Below are positions 7,716 through 14,864 of a DNA stretch of 27,288 bases, one piece after another (the first letter of the stretch is position 1; every line of letters starts with the position of its first letter). The position numbers and the translations under genes were made by a program. The notes under the pieces were generated by a model. That model made no database searches. It was not told where the DNA came from and saw only the letters and a list, made by a program, of their open reading frames with translations. This DNA comes from Pseudomonadota bacterium (lineage in GTDB: Bacteria; Myxococcota_A; Polyangia; Polyangiales; Polyangiaceae): assembly GCA_023428245.1 (NCBI GenBank), contig JAEYYX010000032.1:1-27288 (forward strand). The letters run 5' to 3'.

Positions 7716-10235
7716 TCATTCCGTGAGCGACTCGGCCGGCTTCGCCGTGATGCCGGTCACGATCTTCGGATTGACAAGCTCGAAGACCGCGTCCTCCGCC
7801 AGCTTCTGGACAGGGCCAGATGCGTCGCGGAGCGCCATGAGCACGCCCTGCTCCTTGAGGAAGCGCAGCGTCTTCACCGCACCCTCCGCCTTGGCCACGT
7901 CGGAGCCGCGCGCCATGCGGTAAAGCTCGTTGCGGAGGATGACGCGGGTGAACGAGTGAGGACCGTTGTCAATCGTGAGCTTGTCGAACTCACGCTCGAG
8001 CAGAGCCGGTGCCCACTCCTGGGGCGTCGCGTTGATCGTGACGTGACCCATGGCGATCGCGTTGTCGACGTAGCGGAATAAGATTCCGCTCTCGAGGTCC
8101 GCCGTCGACCAGAAGCCGAAGCTGCGAGACCAGAGGTCCTGCAGTTCCTCGACAGCGACCTTGCCCTTGTCCGCGTAGAGCGCCACGGCCCGTGCTGCCG
8201 AGTCCGGCGAGCCACCGAGGATCAACGCGAGGACCGCAGGGCCCATCATATTCTCGTCCTTGGCGAGCTCGAACAGCTTGGCCTCCGTATCAGCGTCGAT
8301 GCCGCTCTTAGCGATGGCGCGGGCCACGTTCGGGCGGGTATCGATGGCCGAGTCAGGCGTGAGCAGGGAGAGCAACGCGGGCGCGGTGCCAGGTACCGGC
8401 CTCTGCACGAGCGTCTCGAGCAGGCATTTGCGACGGAACGCGTCCTGGGGCTCACTCTTCGAGTACTCAGCGATCTTCTCAGCAACCTTCTCGATGCCCT
8501 TCTGATCGGCGGTCCAAGCGAGGGCCGCACAGGCGCTCATACGAGCGTTTTCATTCTCATACGGGTCGGTCGCAAAGGTCAGGAGCGGCTCGAAGCCCTT
8601 CGCATCACCCCACTCGGAGAGACCGTCCGACGCACCCTTGCCGAGAGCGTTGAGCGACATACCGAGGATCGCGAGTCCGCCCTGGTACATACCCTCGTTG
8701 TCGATGTGCAGGTTCTTCGGGCGCTTCTTCAGCGAATCGAGCAGCACGTTCCACGAGCGCTGATCTTTCAGCATGCCAATGTAGCGGAGCGCGCTCTGGG
8801 CGATGACGAACTCCTCGGGCATCGGAGGCTGCTGGCCTTCCTTCGGCAACGGGACGTCGGGGTTCGCCCACTTGCGGAGCGCGTCGATGTCCTTGGTCGA
8901 ACCCATGGCCGCGAGCGCGCGCAGCGCGTTGGCGTGCGGCGATGGCATCTCGTGCATCCAGAAGATGATCGCGTCCTCGGCCTGCTTGCGGAACTTTTCA
9001 TGCTCCTCGGGGTGGAGCCGAACGACGTCCGCGATCATACGCGCGGCCTCGATGCGCTCCTTGTCGTCCCGCTTGAGCTCCATCTCCCAGTCGTACTCGT
9101 CGGAGTAGACCTTTGCCGGATCCATGCGGAGCCGCTTGGCGAGCTCGGGGATCGAGCGAGCATCGCCGATCTGAGCCAGGGCGCGCGCGACGCGGTAGCG
9201 CCAGTGCACGTCCTCTTCCGTCTGCATGTATTCGTAGAGAACATCAGCGGCGCGAGGATCATTCAGACCGTCGATCAGGCCCATGATCTCCTTACGACGA
9301 AACCACTTGGTCTCGACGTTGCTCTCGTTAGCGAACGCATAGAGAGCGAGCACCAGCCCGCGCCCGCCGCTACCATTCTTGAGCGCGTCGAGATACTTCG
9401 CGCGTGACTCTTTGTCGGCGTCCTTGAGCCGCGAGATCAGAGGATCGCGCGCCTTCTGATCACCGATCAGGCCGAGACCCGGCGCAGCCTGGCGAGCGAC
9501 CTCTTGGTCGGAGTCTCCGAGCAGCTTGATCAGCGTGTCGGTCCACTTCGGATCCGCGTTCCGGCTCAGCACAGTAGCAACCAGCTGACGAACGGCGGGA
9601 CTCTCGTCTCCAGCCAAGGATGCGATTCGCTCGAGGGGAACCAGCGCAATGATCTTCGCAGGATCGAAGGCGAGACCACCGCCGAGGCGCTGCACGCTGG
9701 CCAGGTGGCCGAGCCGATACAGCGTCAAGATCTCTTCGAAGACCGACGATTCACCGAGGGTCACGAGAGCCCAGGCGATCTGCGGTTTCGAGCCCGGACC
9801 GGCTGTCTTGAGTGCCTCGATCAGCGCAGGCTTGGCCGTGTCGGCCGCGGGTGAGCCGTAGTAGGCGAGCGCAGTCGCCGCCATACCCTGGAGCTTCGGC
9901 TCCGGCGACTTCAAGAGGCCGGCCGCGAGCGCCACTCCCTCAGGATCGCGCGCCCAAGCGAGCTGCTTGATCGCCTCCTGCTTGATCTCGCTCATCCCGC
10001 CTTCGTCGCCAGGGGTCGCAGCCCACTTGCGCCACTCGGCAATCTGCTCTTCCTTCGGCCGCACGAAGATGTTCTTCATGGTCCCGGCAGCCTCGGCCAC
10101 CGACAGTTCGGTCGCGTCCGAGCCCTGGCTCAACATGAACGCAGCGCCGCCGCCGAGGGCCGCCACGATCGCGATGATCGCGATGACCTTACCCTTGTTC
10201 CCGGATTTAAAGTTCTCGTCGTCGAAGTCCTGCAT
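7716..10235 (-). CDS. Membrane-anchored HEAT-like repeat protein
   Basis: The 839-residue product starts at ATG 10235, 4 nt after a GGAGG. A GTG directly before it is in frame but too close to that site. After an acidic N-terminus (MQDFDDENF) there is one membrane segment (about 17-36, VIAIIAIVAALGGGAAF). The remainder is a long array of paired helices. HEAT-like units are recognisable at about 80-130, 140-165 and 205-290 (AVRQLVATVLSRNADPKW; EVARQAAPGLGLIGDQKARDP), at 325-370 (RVARALAQIGDARSIPEL), at 435-455 and in the 555-690 region. With no signal peptidase site the protein should stay anchored, with the solenoid facing the periplasm or cytoplasm. HEAT solenoids usually act as protein-binding scaffolds; the partner is unknown. 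It has its own likely promoter and a terminator. Confidence 0.85.
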   Translation of the reverse strand: MQDFDDENFKSGNKGKVIAIIAIVAALGGGAAFMLSQGSDATELSVAEAAGTMKNIFVRPKEEQIAEWRKWAATPGDEGGMSEIKQEAIKQLAWARDPEGVALAAGLLKSPEPKLQGMAATALAYYGSPAADTAKPALIEALKTAGPGSKPQIAWALVTLGESSVFEEILTLYRLGHLASVQRLGGGLAFDPAKIIALVPLERIASLAGDESPAVRQLVATVLSRNADPKWTDTLIKLLGDSDQEVARQAAPGLGLIGDQKARDPLISRLKDADKESRAKYLDALKNGSGGRGLVLALYAFANESNVETKWFRRKEIMGLIDGLNDPRAADVLYEYMQTEEDVHWRYRVARALAQIGDARSIPELAKRLRMDPAKVYSDEYDWEMELKRDDKERIEAARMIADVVRLHPEEHEKFRKQAEDAIIFWMHEMPSPHANALRALAAMGSTKDIDALRKWANPDVPLPKEGQQPPMPEEFVIAQSALRYIGMLKDQRSWNVLLDSLKKRPKNLHIDNEGMYQGGLAILGMSLNALGKGASDGLSEWGDAKGFEPLLTFATDPYENENARMSACAALAWTADQKGIEKVAEKIAEYSKSEPQDAFRRKCLLETLVQRPVPGTAPALLSLLTPDSAIDTRPNVARAIAKSGIDADTEAKLFELAKDENMMGPAVLALILGGSPDSAARAVALYADKGKVAVEELQDLWSRSFGFWSTADLESGILFRYVDNAIAMGHVTINATPQEWAPALLEREFDKLTIDNGPHSFTRVILRNELYRMARGSDVAKAEGAVKTLRFLKEQGVLMALRDASGPVQKLAEDAVFELVNPKIVTGITAKPAESLTE

Positions 10236-10259
10236 CACGCCTCCACTTTGCGGGGCCGG

Positions 10260-10288
10260 ACATTACAACAAAAACGAAATTCCAAAAC
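10260..10288 (-). promoter_or_regulatory. Candidate promoter of the HEAT-like gene
   Basis: The 144-bp divergent gap holds an AT-rich island (about 10258-10330) unlike its surroundings. On the minus strand a TAATGT -10-like hexamer (10265-10260) follows a T-rich spacer, with GTTTTG as a poor -35. It would give a leader of about 18 nt carrying the GGAGG. The promoter of the divergent protease gene presumably lies in the same island, but I cannot place it. Confidence 0.35.
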
Positions 10289-10379
10289 CTCGCCTTTCGA
10301 CCCAATTCCGTCTTCGTTCTACTCTTGAAGCCGAGGTGCACGAACACGGGCGCCCCTGCGCGATTCTCCCCTCCCATCG

Positions 10380-11135
10380 ATGCCAACACCCGTCCCCGCG
10401 CCGCAAACTAGAAGGATCGTCGCGCGCCTCCTCGTGCCGCTCGGATGGGGCCTTCTCGCATCCCTTCTCGCCGCGCTCGCCAGCCATTTTGCGCCCGAGA
10501 GTTACGCGTCGTCCCTGGTCGGGTTCATTTTCGTCGGCCTAGCAGCGCTCGCCGTCCGATCGACCTCAGCCGTGCCCCGCGAGTTCGGCCTCGAGTTCGG
10601 CGGCTTGTTCGATCTCGCGCCGCTCTCTCTGCCCCGCATGGCAAAAGAGACGGGGCAGGCACTGGCGATCGCCCTCTTTACGGCACTGGTCGTGTTTCCG
10701 CCGTTCACAATCGGCTATCTGTTCTGGTTCTCTCCGGCCCACCCCTTCTCCCTCGAACGGGCACTCTCCTTCGGCACCGTCGGCCCGCTGTCCGCTCTCG
10801 ATCTCGCCCTCGCCCATTTGCTCGTGGTTGCGCTCCCTGAAGAAGTCTTCTTCCGCGGCTACCTCCAGAGCTCTCTCGAGCGCGCACTCCTTGAGAGACA
10901 GACCTCAGCGAAGGTCCTCTCGCTCATCGCTTCGAATCTCCTCACGAGTATTCTCTTCGCTGTCGGCCACTTCATGACCGACCCCCGCCCTAGCCGCCTC
11001 GCCGTCTTCTTTCCGTCGCTCCTTTTCGGTCTACTTCGTCAGCGCACAGGAGGCGTCGGAGCCAGTATCATCTTCCACGCCCTCTCGAACCTCTACTCGG
11101 CGGGTCTCGCAGCCGGCTTCGCAGCCGCAAGTTAG
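10380..11135 (+). CDS. CPBP-family glutamic intramembrane protease (CAAX/MrtX-like)
   Basis: The 251-residue, very hydrophobic product has membrane segments near 17-37, 43-60, 95-117, 138-153, 180-197, 208-220 and 228-248. It carries the CPBP (Abi/CAAX protease) motifs: EExxxR as PEEVFFRG (E154, E155, R159), FxxGH with H197, and the distal His in FHALSN (H233). The family cleaves within membranes; bacterial members act in protein processing, bacteriocin immunity or protein sorting. The AVFFPSLLFGLLRQRTGG stretch (209-226) reminds me of myxobacterial MrtX-type enzymes proposed to process MYXO-CTERM proteins, but no MYXO-CTERM tail is encoded in this window. The ATG has no clear Shine-Dalgarno. 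It is 76 bp upstream of nadC. Confidence 0.88.
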   Translation: MPTPVPAPQTRRIVARLLVPLGWGLLASLLAALASHFAPESYASSLVGFIFVGLAALAVRSTSAVPREFGLEFGGLFDLAPLSLPRMAKETGQALAIALFTALVVFPPFTIGYLFWFSPAHPFSLERALSFGTVGPLSALDLALAHLLVVALPEEVFFRGYLQSSLERALLERQTSAKVLSLIASNLLTSILFAVGHFMTDPRPSRLAVFFPSLLFGLLRQRTGGVGASIIFHALSNLYSAGLAAGFAAAS

Positions 11136-11211
11136 ACCTTGAAAAGGACCCTCCGTGAGCCACGCATCGCTCTCGCTTTTCTGGTCCGGGCGCTTCCGCT
11201 AGAGAGCATGC

Positions 11212-12078
11212 ATGGTCAGTGCATGGCTCATGGATGAGGTCATTCGACGAGCGCTCGAGGAAGATCTCGCTGCCGGCGATCTGACGAGCGAAGCCCTGAT
11301 CCCCGGGGATGAGTGGGCGATTGCCGAGGTGTTCGCCAAGAGTGAGCTCGTGGTTTCGGGATCGGAGGTCTTCGCTCGAACCTTCTATCTCGTGAGTCCG
11401 AGCTCCCGCGTCGAGCAGCTGGTCCCGGATGGTCAGGCTGTCGCTCCGGGGACGCTCCTGCTCCGCGCGGATGGACCGAGCCGCGAACTGCTCATGGCCG
11501 AACGGACGGCGCTGAACTTCCTGCAGCGCCTCTCCGGCACCGCCACGCTCACGAGAAAATACGTCGAGGCCGCCGGCGGACGCGCGCGCATCACCGACAC
11601 GCGCAAGACGACGCCCGGCCTGCGCGCCTTCGAGCGCGCCGCGGTTCGTCACGGGGGCGGCCACAATCATCGCGACTCTCTCGGCTCCGCCGTGCTCATC
11701 AAGGAAAACCACATCGCCGCAGTCGGCGGGATCCGGATCGCTGTCGAGCGCGCCCGCGCCCATGCTCCCCACACGAGCCGCGTCGAGATCGAGGTCAGAG
11801 GTCTCGAAGAGCTCGAGGAAGCTCTCGCCGCCGGCGCTGACATCATCATGCTCGACAACTTCGACGACGCCTCGGTCGAGCGCGCTGCAAAGCGGGCTCA
11901 AGGTAAGGCCCTGCTCGAGGTGTCCGGAGGTCTGACTCTCGAACGCATTCCGCGCTTGGCTGCGCTCGGCGTGGACGTGATGAGTGTAGGAGCGCTGACA
12001 CACTCGGCGCCCGCCGCGGACATCAGCCTGCTCTTGCGACGTCTCGATGGCGGCCCCCCACCGCGAGCTCCAGGTTAG
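11212..12078 (+). CDS. nadC: Nicotinate-nucleotide pyrophosphorylase (carboxylating)
   Basis: NadC (quinolinate phosphoribosyltransferase) converts quinolinate and PRPP to nicotinate mononucleotide, CO2 and pyrophosphate in de novo NAD synthesis in the cytosol. The 288-residue length is normal. Signature positions are all present: AERTALNFLQ (96-105), TDTRKTTPGLR (128-138), HGGGHNHR (147-154), KENH (164-167), EIEV (192-195), MLDNF (213-217) and SGGL (238-241). The start is ambiguous among several nearby ATGs (11212, 11224, 11230); an AGAG sits shortly before 11212. A TTGAAA at 11139 could be a -35, but the matching -10 is weak. Its stop abuts the birA start. Confidence 0.97.
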   Translation: MVSAWLMDEVIRRALEEDLAAGDLTSEALIPGDEWAIAEVFAKSELVVSGSEVFARTFYLVSPSSRVEQLVPDGQAVAPGTLLLRADGPSRELLMAERTALNFLQRLSGTATLTRKYVEAAGGRARITDTRKTTPGLRAFERAAVRHGGGHNHRDSLGSAVLIKENHIAAVGGIRIAVERARAHAPHTSRVEIEVRGLEELEEALAAGADIIMLDNFDDASVERAAKRAQGKALLEVSGGLTLERIPRLAALGVDVMSVGALTHSAPAADISLLLRRLDGGPPPRAPG

Positions 12079-12924
12079 ATGCAAAGCGAGTTCTTGAGCC
12101 GAGAGCGCTTCGAGGCCCATCGCCTGGCGCGAGGTGTGACCTGGGGTCGCCCTCTCCGCATCCACGACCTCGTCACGTCGACCAACGACCTCGCTCTCGA
12201 AGCTGCTCAGGGGGACATGAAAACCGGCGGCGTTTTCGTCGCTCGCGAGCAATCCCAAGGGCGCGGACGTCGCGGTAGTTCTTGGCAATCGCCCCCCGGC
12301 GAAAACCTGACGTTCACGGTGCTCGTTCGCTATCCCGGCCTGCCGCGCGTCGCTCAGCCCTATTCACTCGTCGTGGGGCTCGCGGTCCGCGCTGCTGTAG
12401 CCGTCCGTGTTCCTCAGCTTGCTGATCGATTTCGCGTGAAGTGGCCGAACGACGTCTACTTCGACGACAAGAAAATCGCGGGAGTCCTGATCGAGTCCCG
12501 CGCCCGGGCCACAGAGGTCGCCCTCGCCGTAGGGATTGGCCTGAATGTGCTCACGAGGGACTTCGGACTTTTCGCAGACGAGCGCACATCTCTCGCGCTG
12601 ATCCACGCCTCCGAAAATGCACCTGCTCCCGCCAGCGAGGAGCCGGGCGCGCTCGGGAAAGAAGAGCTCTTGGTGGACATCCTCGCCGAGCTCGAGGCCC
12701 GCACCCGCATCTTCGTCGGCTCAGGTCTCGAGCCTCTGCGCATGGAGCTCCTCCAGCATGACTTGCTCAAGGGGCGCGCGCTCCGCGCGGACGGCATCCC
12801 CGGGGAAGGGCGCGGTATCGACGCCGAAGGGCGTCTCCTCTTTGCTCCCGATGGTGCCGCCTCGGTGCAGGCGCTTGAGGCGGCCAGAATCGAGCTCAAG
12901 AGACCGCTACCAATACAGCCATAA
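12079..12924 (+). CDS. birA: Biotin-[acetyl-CoA-carboxylase] ligase (catalytic form without repressor domain)
   Basis: The enzyme activates biotin as biotinyl-AMP and attaches it to the biotin carrier protein of acetyl-CoA carboxylase and related carboxylases. The 281-residue product carries the family motifs STND (34-37), QGRGRRG (60-66), KWPND (121-125), KIAGVLIE (132-139) and VGIGLNV (151-157), with a C-terminal SH3-like part around 235-270. It begins directly with the catalytic domain and lacks the N-terminal helix-turn-helix of the bifunctional E. coli repressor, so it should not regulate transcription. The ATG follows the nadC TAG with no spacer, so the two genes form one operon. Confidence 0.95.
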   Translation: MQSEFLSRERFEAHRLARGVTWGRPLRIHDLVTSTNDLALEAAQGDMKTGGVFVAREQSQGRGRRGSSWQSPPGENLTFTVLVRYPGLPRVAQPYSLVVGLAVRAAVAVRVPQLADRFRVKWPNDVYFDDKKIAGVLIESRARATEVALAVGIGLNVLTRDFGLFADERTSLALIHASENAPAPASEEPGALGKEELLVDILAELEARTRIFVGSGLEPLRMELLQHDLLKGRALRADGIPGEGRGIDAEGRLLFAPDGAASVQALEAARIELKRPLPIQP

Positions 12925-12960
12925 TCTCAATTTCCCGGCTCAGAGGAAGAGCGCCCCTGC

Positions 12961-12981
12961 GAAGCGAAAAATCTCCGCTTC
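12961..12981 (+). terminator. Weak hairpin after birA
   Basis: GAAGCG and CGCTTC form a perfect 6-bp stem around a 9-nt A-rich loop, about 36 nt after the birA stop. There is no U-run. It could be a terminator or leader structure of the next gene. Confidence 0.25.
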
Positions 12982-13019
12982 TCTCGGCTACATTCTTTCG
13001 AGATGAGAACAAATAGAAG

Positions 13020-13044
13020 CGCTCGAGAGCTCAGCTCCCGAGCG
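13020..13044. promoter_or_regulatory. 25-bp inverted repeat just upstream of a lipoprotein gene
   Basis: The sequence is symmetric about position 13032 with 11 of 12 base pairs matching: arms CGCTCG and CGAGCG outside, GAGCT and AGCTC inside, and one A/C mismatch. It ends 19 nt before the ATG at 13064 and directly precedes the purine-rich ribosome-binding region. It could be an operator or an mRNA hairpin affecting initiation. GAGCTC-type words are common in this DNA, which raises the chance of coincidence. Confidence 0.35.
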
Positions 13045-13063
13045 AGGGGAGAGGGAGCGGAGT

Positions 13064-14734
13064 ATGAGCCGAATGAGGGTTGAGCAACACGTGGACTCCG
13101 GCCTGCGGAGGCGCCGGAGCGGCGTAGCTCGACCGCTCACTCCCTCTCTCTTTCTCCTCGCGGCGATCTCGTGCGGAGGAAGGACCTCCGTCAGCGACCT
13201 CGAGTTCCTTGGCGGACAGGGTGACGATGGAGCAGGAGCAAGCAGCTCCGGCACGGACGCTCGCACCGGTTCGAACAGCGGTGGAGGCACAGGTCCCGTC
13301 GGCGTCGGGGGAGGTACTCCCCTAGGTGGTGCGGGCGGCCGCATTTCGGAAAGCACAGGCGGCAACGTCGCGGGCGGTGCGGGCGGTCACCTCATCGGCG
13401 GCACAGGCGGTGTCCTCAGCGGCGGGTCAGCTGGCGCGTCGACTGGAGGCGGCAGCGCTACGGGTGGTGCGTCTACCGGAGGTCATGGAGGAAACAGCGA
13501 GCCGAACTGTCCATTCGGGACTTGGCTGAACGGAGCGCATTGCGAGCCGTGGACGCAGTGTCAGCCGGGCGAATACGTCGAGTACTTCGGGTCAAGGAAG
13601 CTCAACAGGGAGTGTGCTCCGTGTCCTCCCGGAAGCTACTCCACGATCGAGGACGCGGGCTCGTGCCATTACAATGGCTGTGAGTTCTCCGAGATCGTCG
13701 TCACCCCTGGTTCGTCGACTGAGCCCGCCGAGTGCGCACCGCGCCCTGGCTTCTTCCCGCTCGACCCGGGCGAATCGTCCCTGATCGGTTTCGCCTCCTC
13801 AGGAACACGCGTCTATGCGGCCCTCGCTAGCCCGACAGAAGCCACTTTTCACGGCTTCGAAGGCGAAGTCGCTCTCACGCCGCTCCGCTACTCCATTGAA
13901 GGGCAGCAAGCTCCGGGTGCGTTTGCCATGGCTCCTGACGGCAAGTTTTACCTCACCGGACCCGACCCGGTCATTGCGAGTCGGATCTGGCTCGACACCA
14001 TCGCGAGCGACGCCTTGAGTGCAACCCGGATGGTCATCAGCAACGCATCCTCATACGGCCAAGTTGGCCTGCTCTCGACCCCGTCGCACTGGATCCATTG
14101 GACCACCGAGTACGAGGACTCGACCGCCCACGTCGTGCTTCGAGCCGGATCGCACTCACACGTCATGGCTGGCGAAGCGCGCATCCCCGCGTCGAATTTC
14201 TCCCAGCTCTCCGCGTCCAGCGCGGAACGGATCTTTCTGCTCCTCTCGGATACGACCCAAGAGCTGCATCGTCTGCTGGGCTTGACGCCGCCCACCGAAA
14301 AGGTCGCCTTTCCAGGTTCCTTCTTCCCCATCTTCAGCACCGCCGTCCCCACTGGCGAGGCCTACGCAATCGGGGCCCGCTGGGCCGATGAACACACCGT
14401 CGAAGCTTACAAGGTTGAGCCAGACGGTTCCGTCACCGAACACTTCCAATACCGGTTCGAACAAGCGGTCCCGAGTCCAGCGGCGGCCGCGGTCGACCCG
14501 GGACGGGCGCTCTACGTTCTCTGCCACATGTGGCCGGACTCCGGGTTCTCCAGCGAGTTCGCACGCGAGAGCCTCTATCTCTTGCGTTTCGACCTCGTAA
14601 CCGGCGAATCGACGCCCCTGAATCTCGAAGGAGGTGCAGACGAATGGGCGATCGACCTGGAAGTCACGAGTGACGGCTCCGTCTATGCAGCAGGCGTCAC
14701 CGGAACCTCCTACTTCGTGAGGAAGGTTTACTAA
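13064..14734 (+). CDS. Lipoprotein with Gly-rich linker, TNFR/EGF-like Cys repeats and a beta-propeller-like domain
   Basis: The 556-residue product has an Arg-rich N-terminus and a signal peptide with lipobox (LLAAISC, C37). A low-complexity Gly/Ser/Thr/Ala stretch (about 48-144) made of degenerate GGxGG units comes next. A Cys-rich segment (about 149-225) follows, with TNFR/EGF-like spacing (CxPGEYVEYFGSRKLNRECAPCPPG pattern), then a beta-rich region with propeller-like strands (AMAPDGKFYLTG, AAVDPGRALYVL, EVTSDGSVYAAGVTG). This modular surface-lipoprotein design is frequent in Polyangiales, where such proteins are often misannotated. No enzymatic motif is seen, and adhesion or binding is inference. 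A GGAG lies close upstream of the ATG; an in-frame ATG at 13073 is also possible. Confidence 0.82.
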   Translation: MSRMRVEQHVDSGLRRRRSGVARPLTPSLFLLAAISCGGRTSVSDLEFLGGQGDDGAGASSSGTDARTGSNSGGGTGPVGVGGGTPLGGAGGRISESTGGNVAGGAGGHLIGGTGGVLSGGSAGASTGGGSATGGASTGGHGGNSEPNCPFGTWLNGAHCEPWTQCQPGEYVEYFGSRKLNRECAPCPPGSYSTIEDAGSCHYNGCEFSEIVVTPGSSTEPAECAPRPGFFPLDPGESSLIGFASSGTRVYAALASPTEATFHGFEGEVALTPLRYSIEGQQAPGAFAMAPDGKFYLTGPDPVIASRIWLDTIASDALSATRMVISNASSYGQVGLLSTPSHWIHWTTEYEDSTAHVVLRAGSHSHVMAGEARIPASNFSQLSASSAERIFLLLSDTTQELHRLLGLTPPTEKVAFPGSFFPIFSTAVPTGEAYAIGARWADEHTVEAYKVEPDGSVTEHFQYRFEQAVPSPAAAAVDPGRALYVLCHMWPDSGFSSEFARESLYLLRFDLVTGESTPLNLEGGADEWAIDLEVTSDGSVYAAGVTGTSYFVRKVY

Positions 14735-14864
14735 CGGGTGCTGCTCCTGCCGAAAGCCACGGGCCGCAGACGACCGAATCGACCCATCCGGGGCACGGCA
14801 CTCCAGTTCGCGACGAAGCAACTTGCGAGCCGTCCCGCGATCCCCCGAAGGAGCGCTCAGAGCC

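Noticed and set aside
11068..12288. Minus-strand open frame of 406 codons
   Set aside because: It is antisense to nadC and birA, which are certain.
13270..13500. GGC/GGT-rich repetitive DNA considered as a CRISPR or tandem array
   Set aside because: It is a degenerate coding repeat for a Gly-rich linker; there are no constant repeats or regular spacers.
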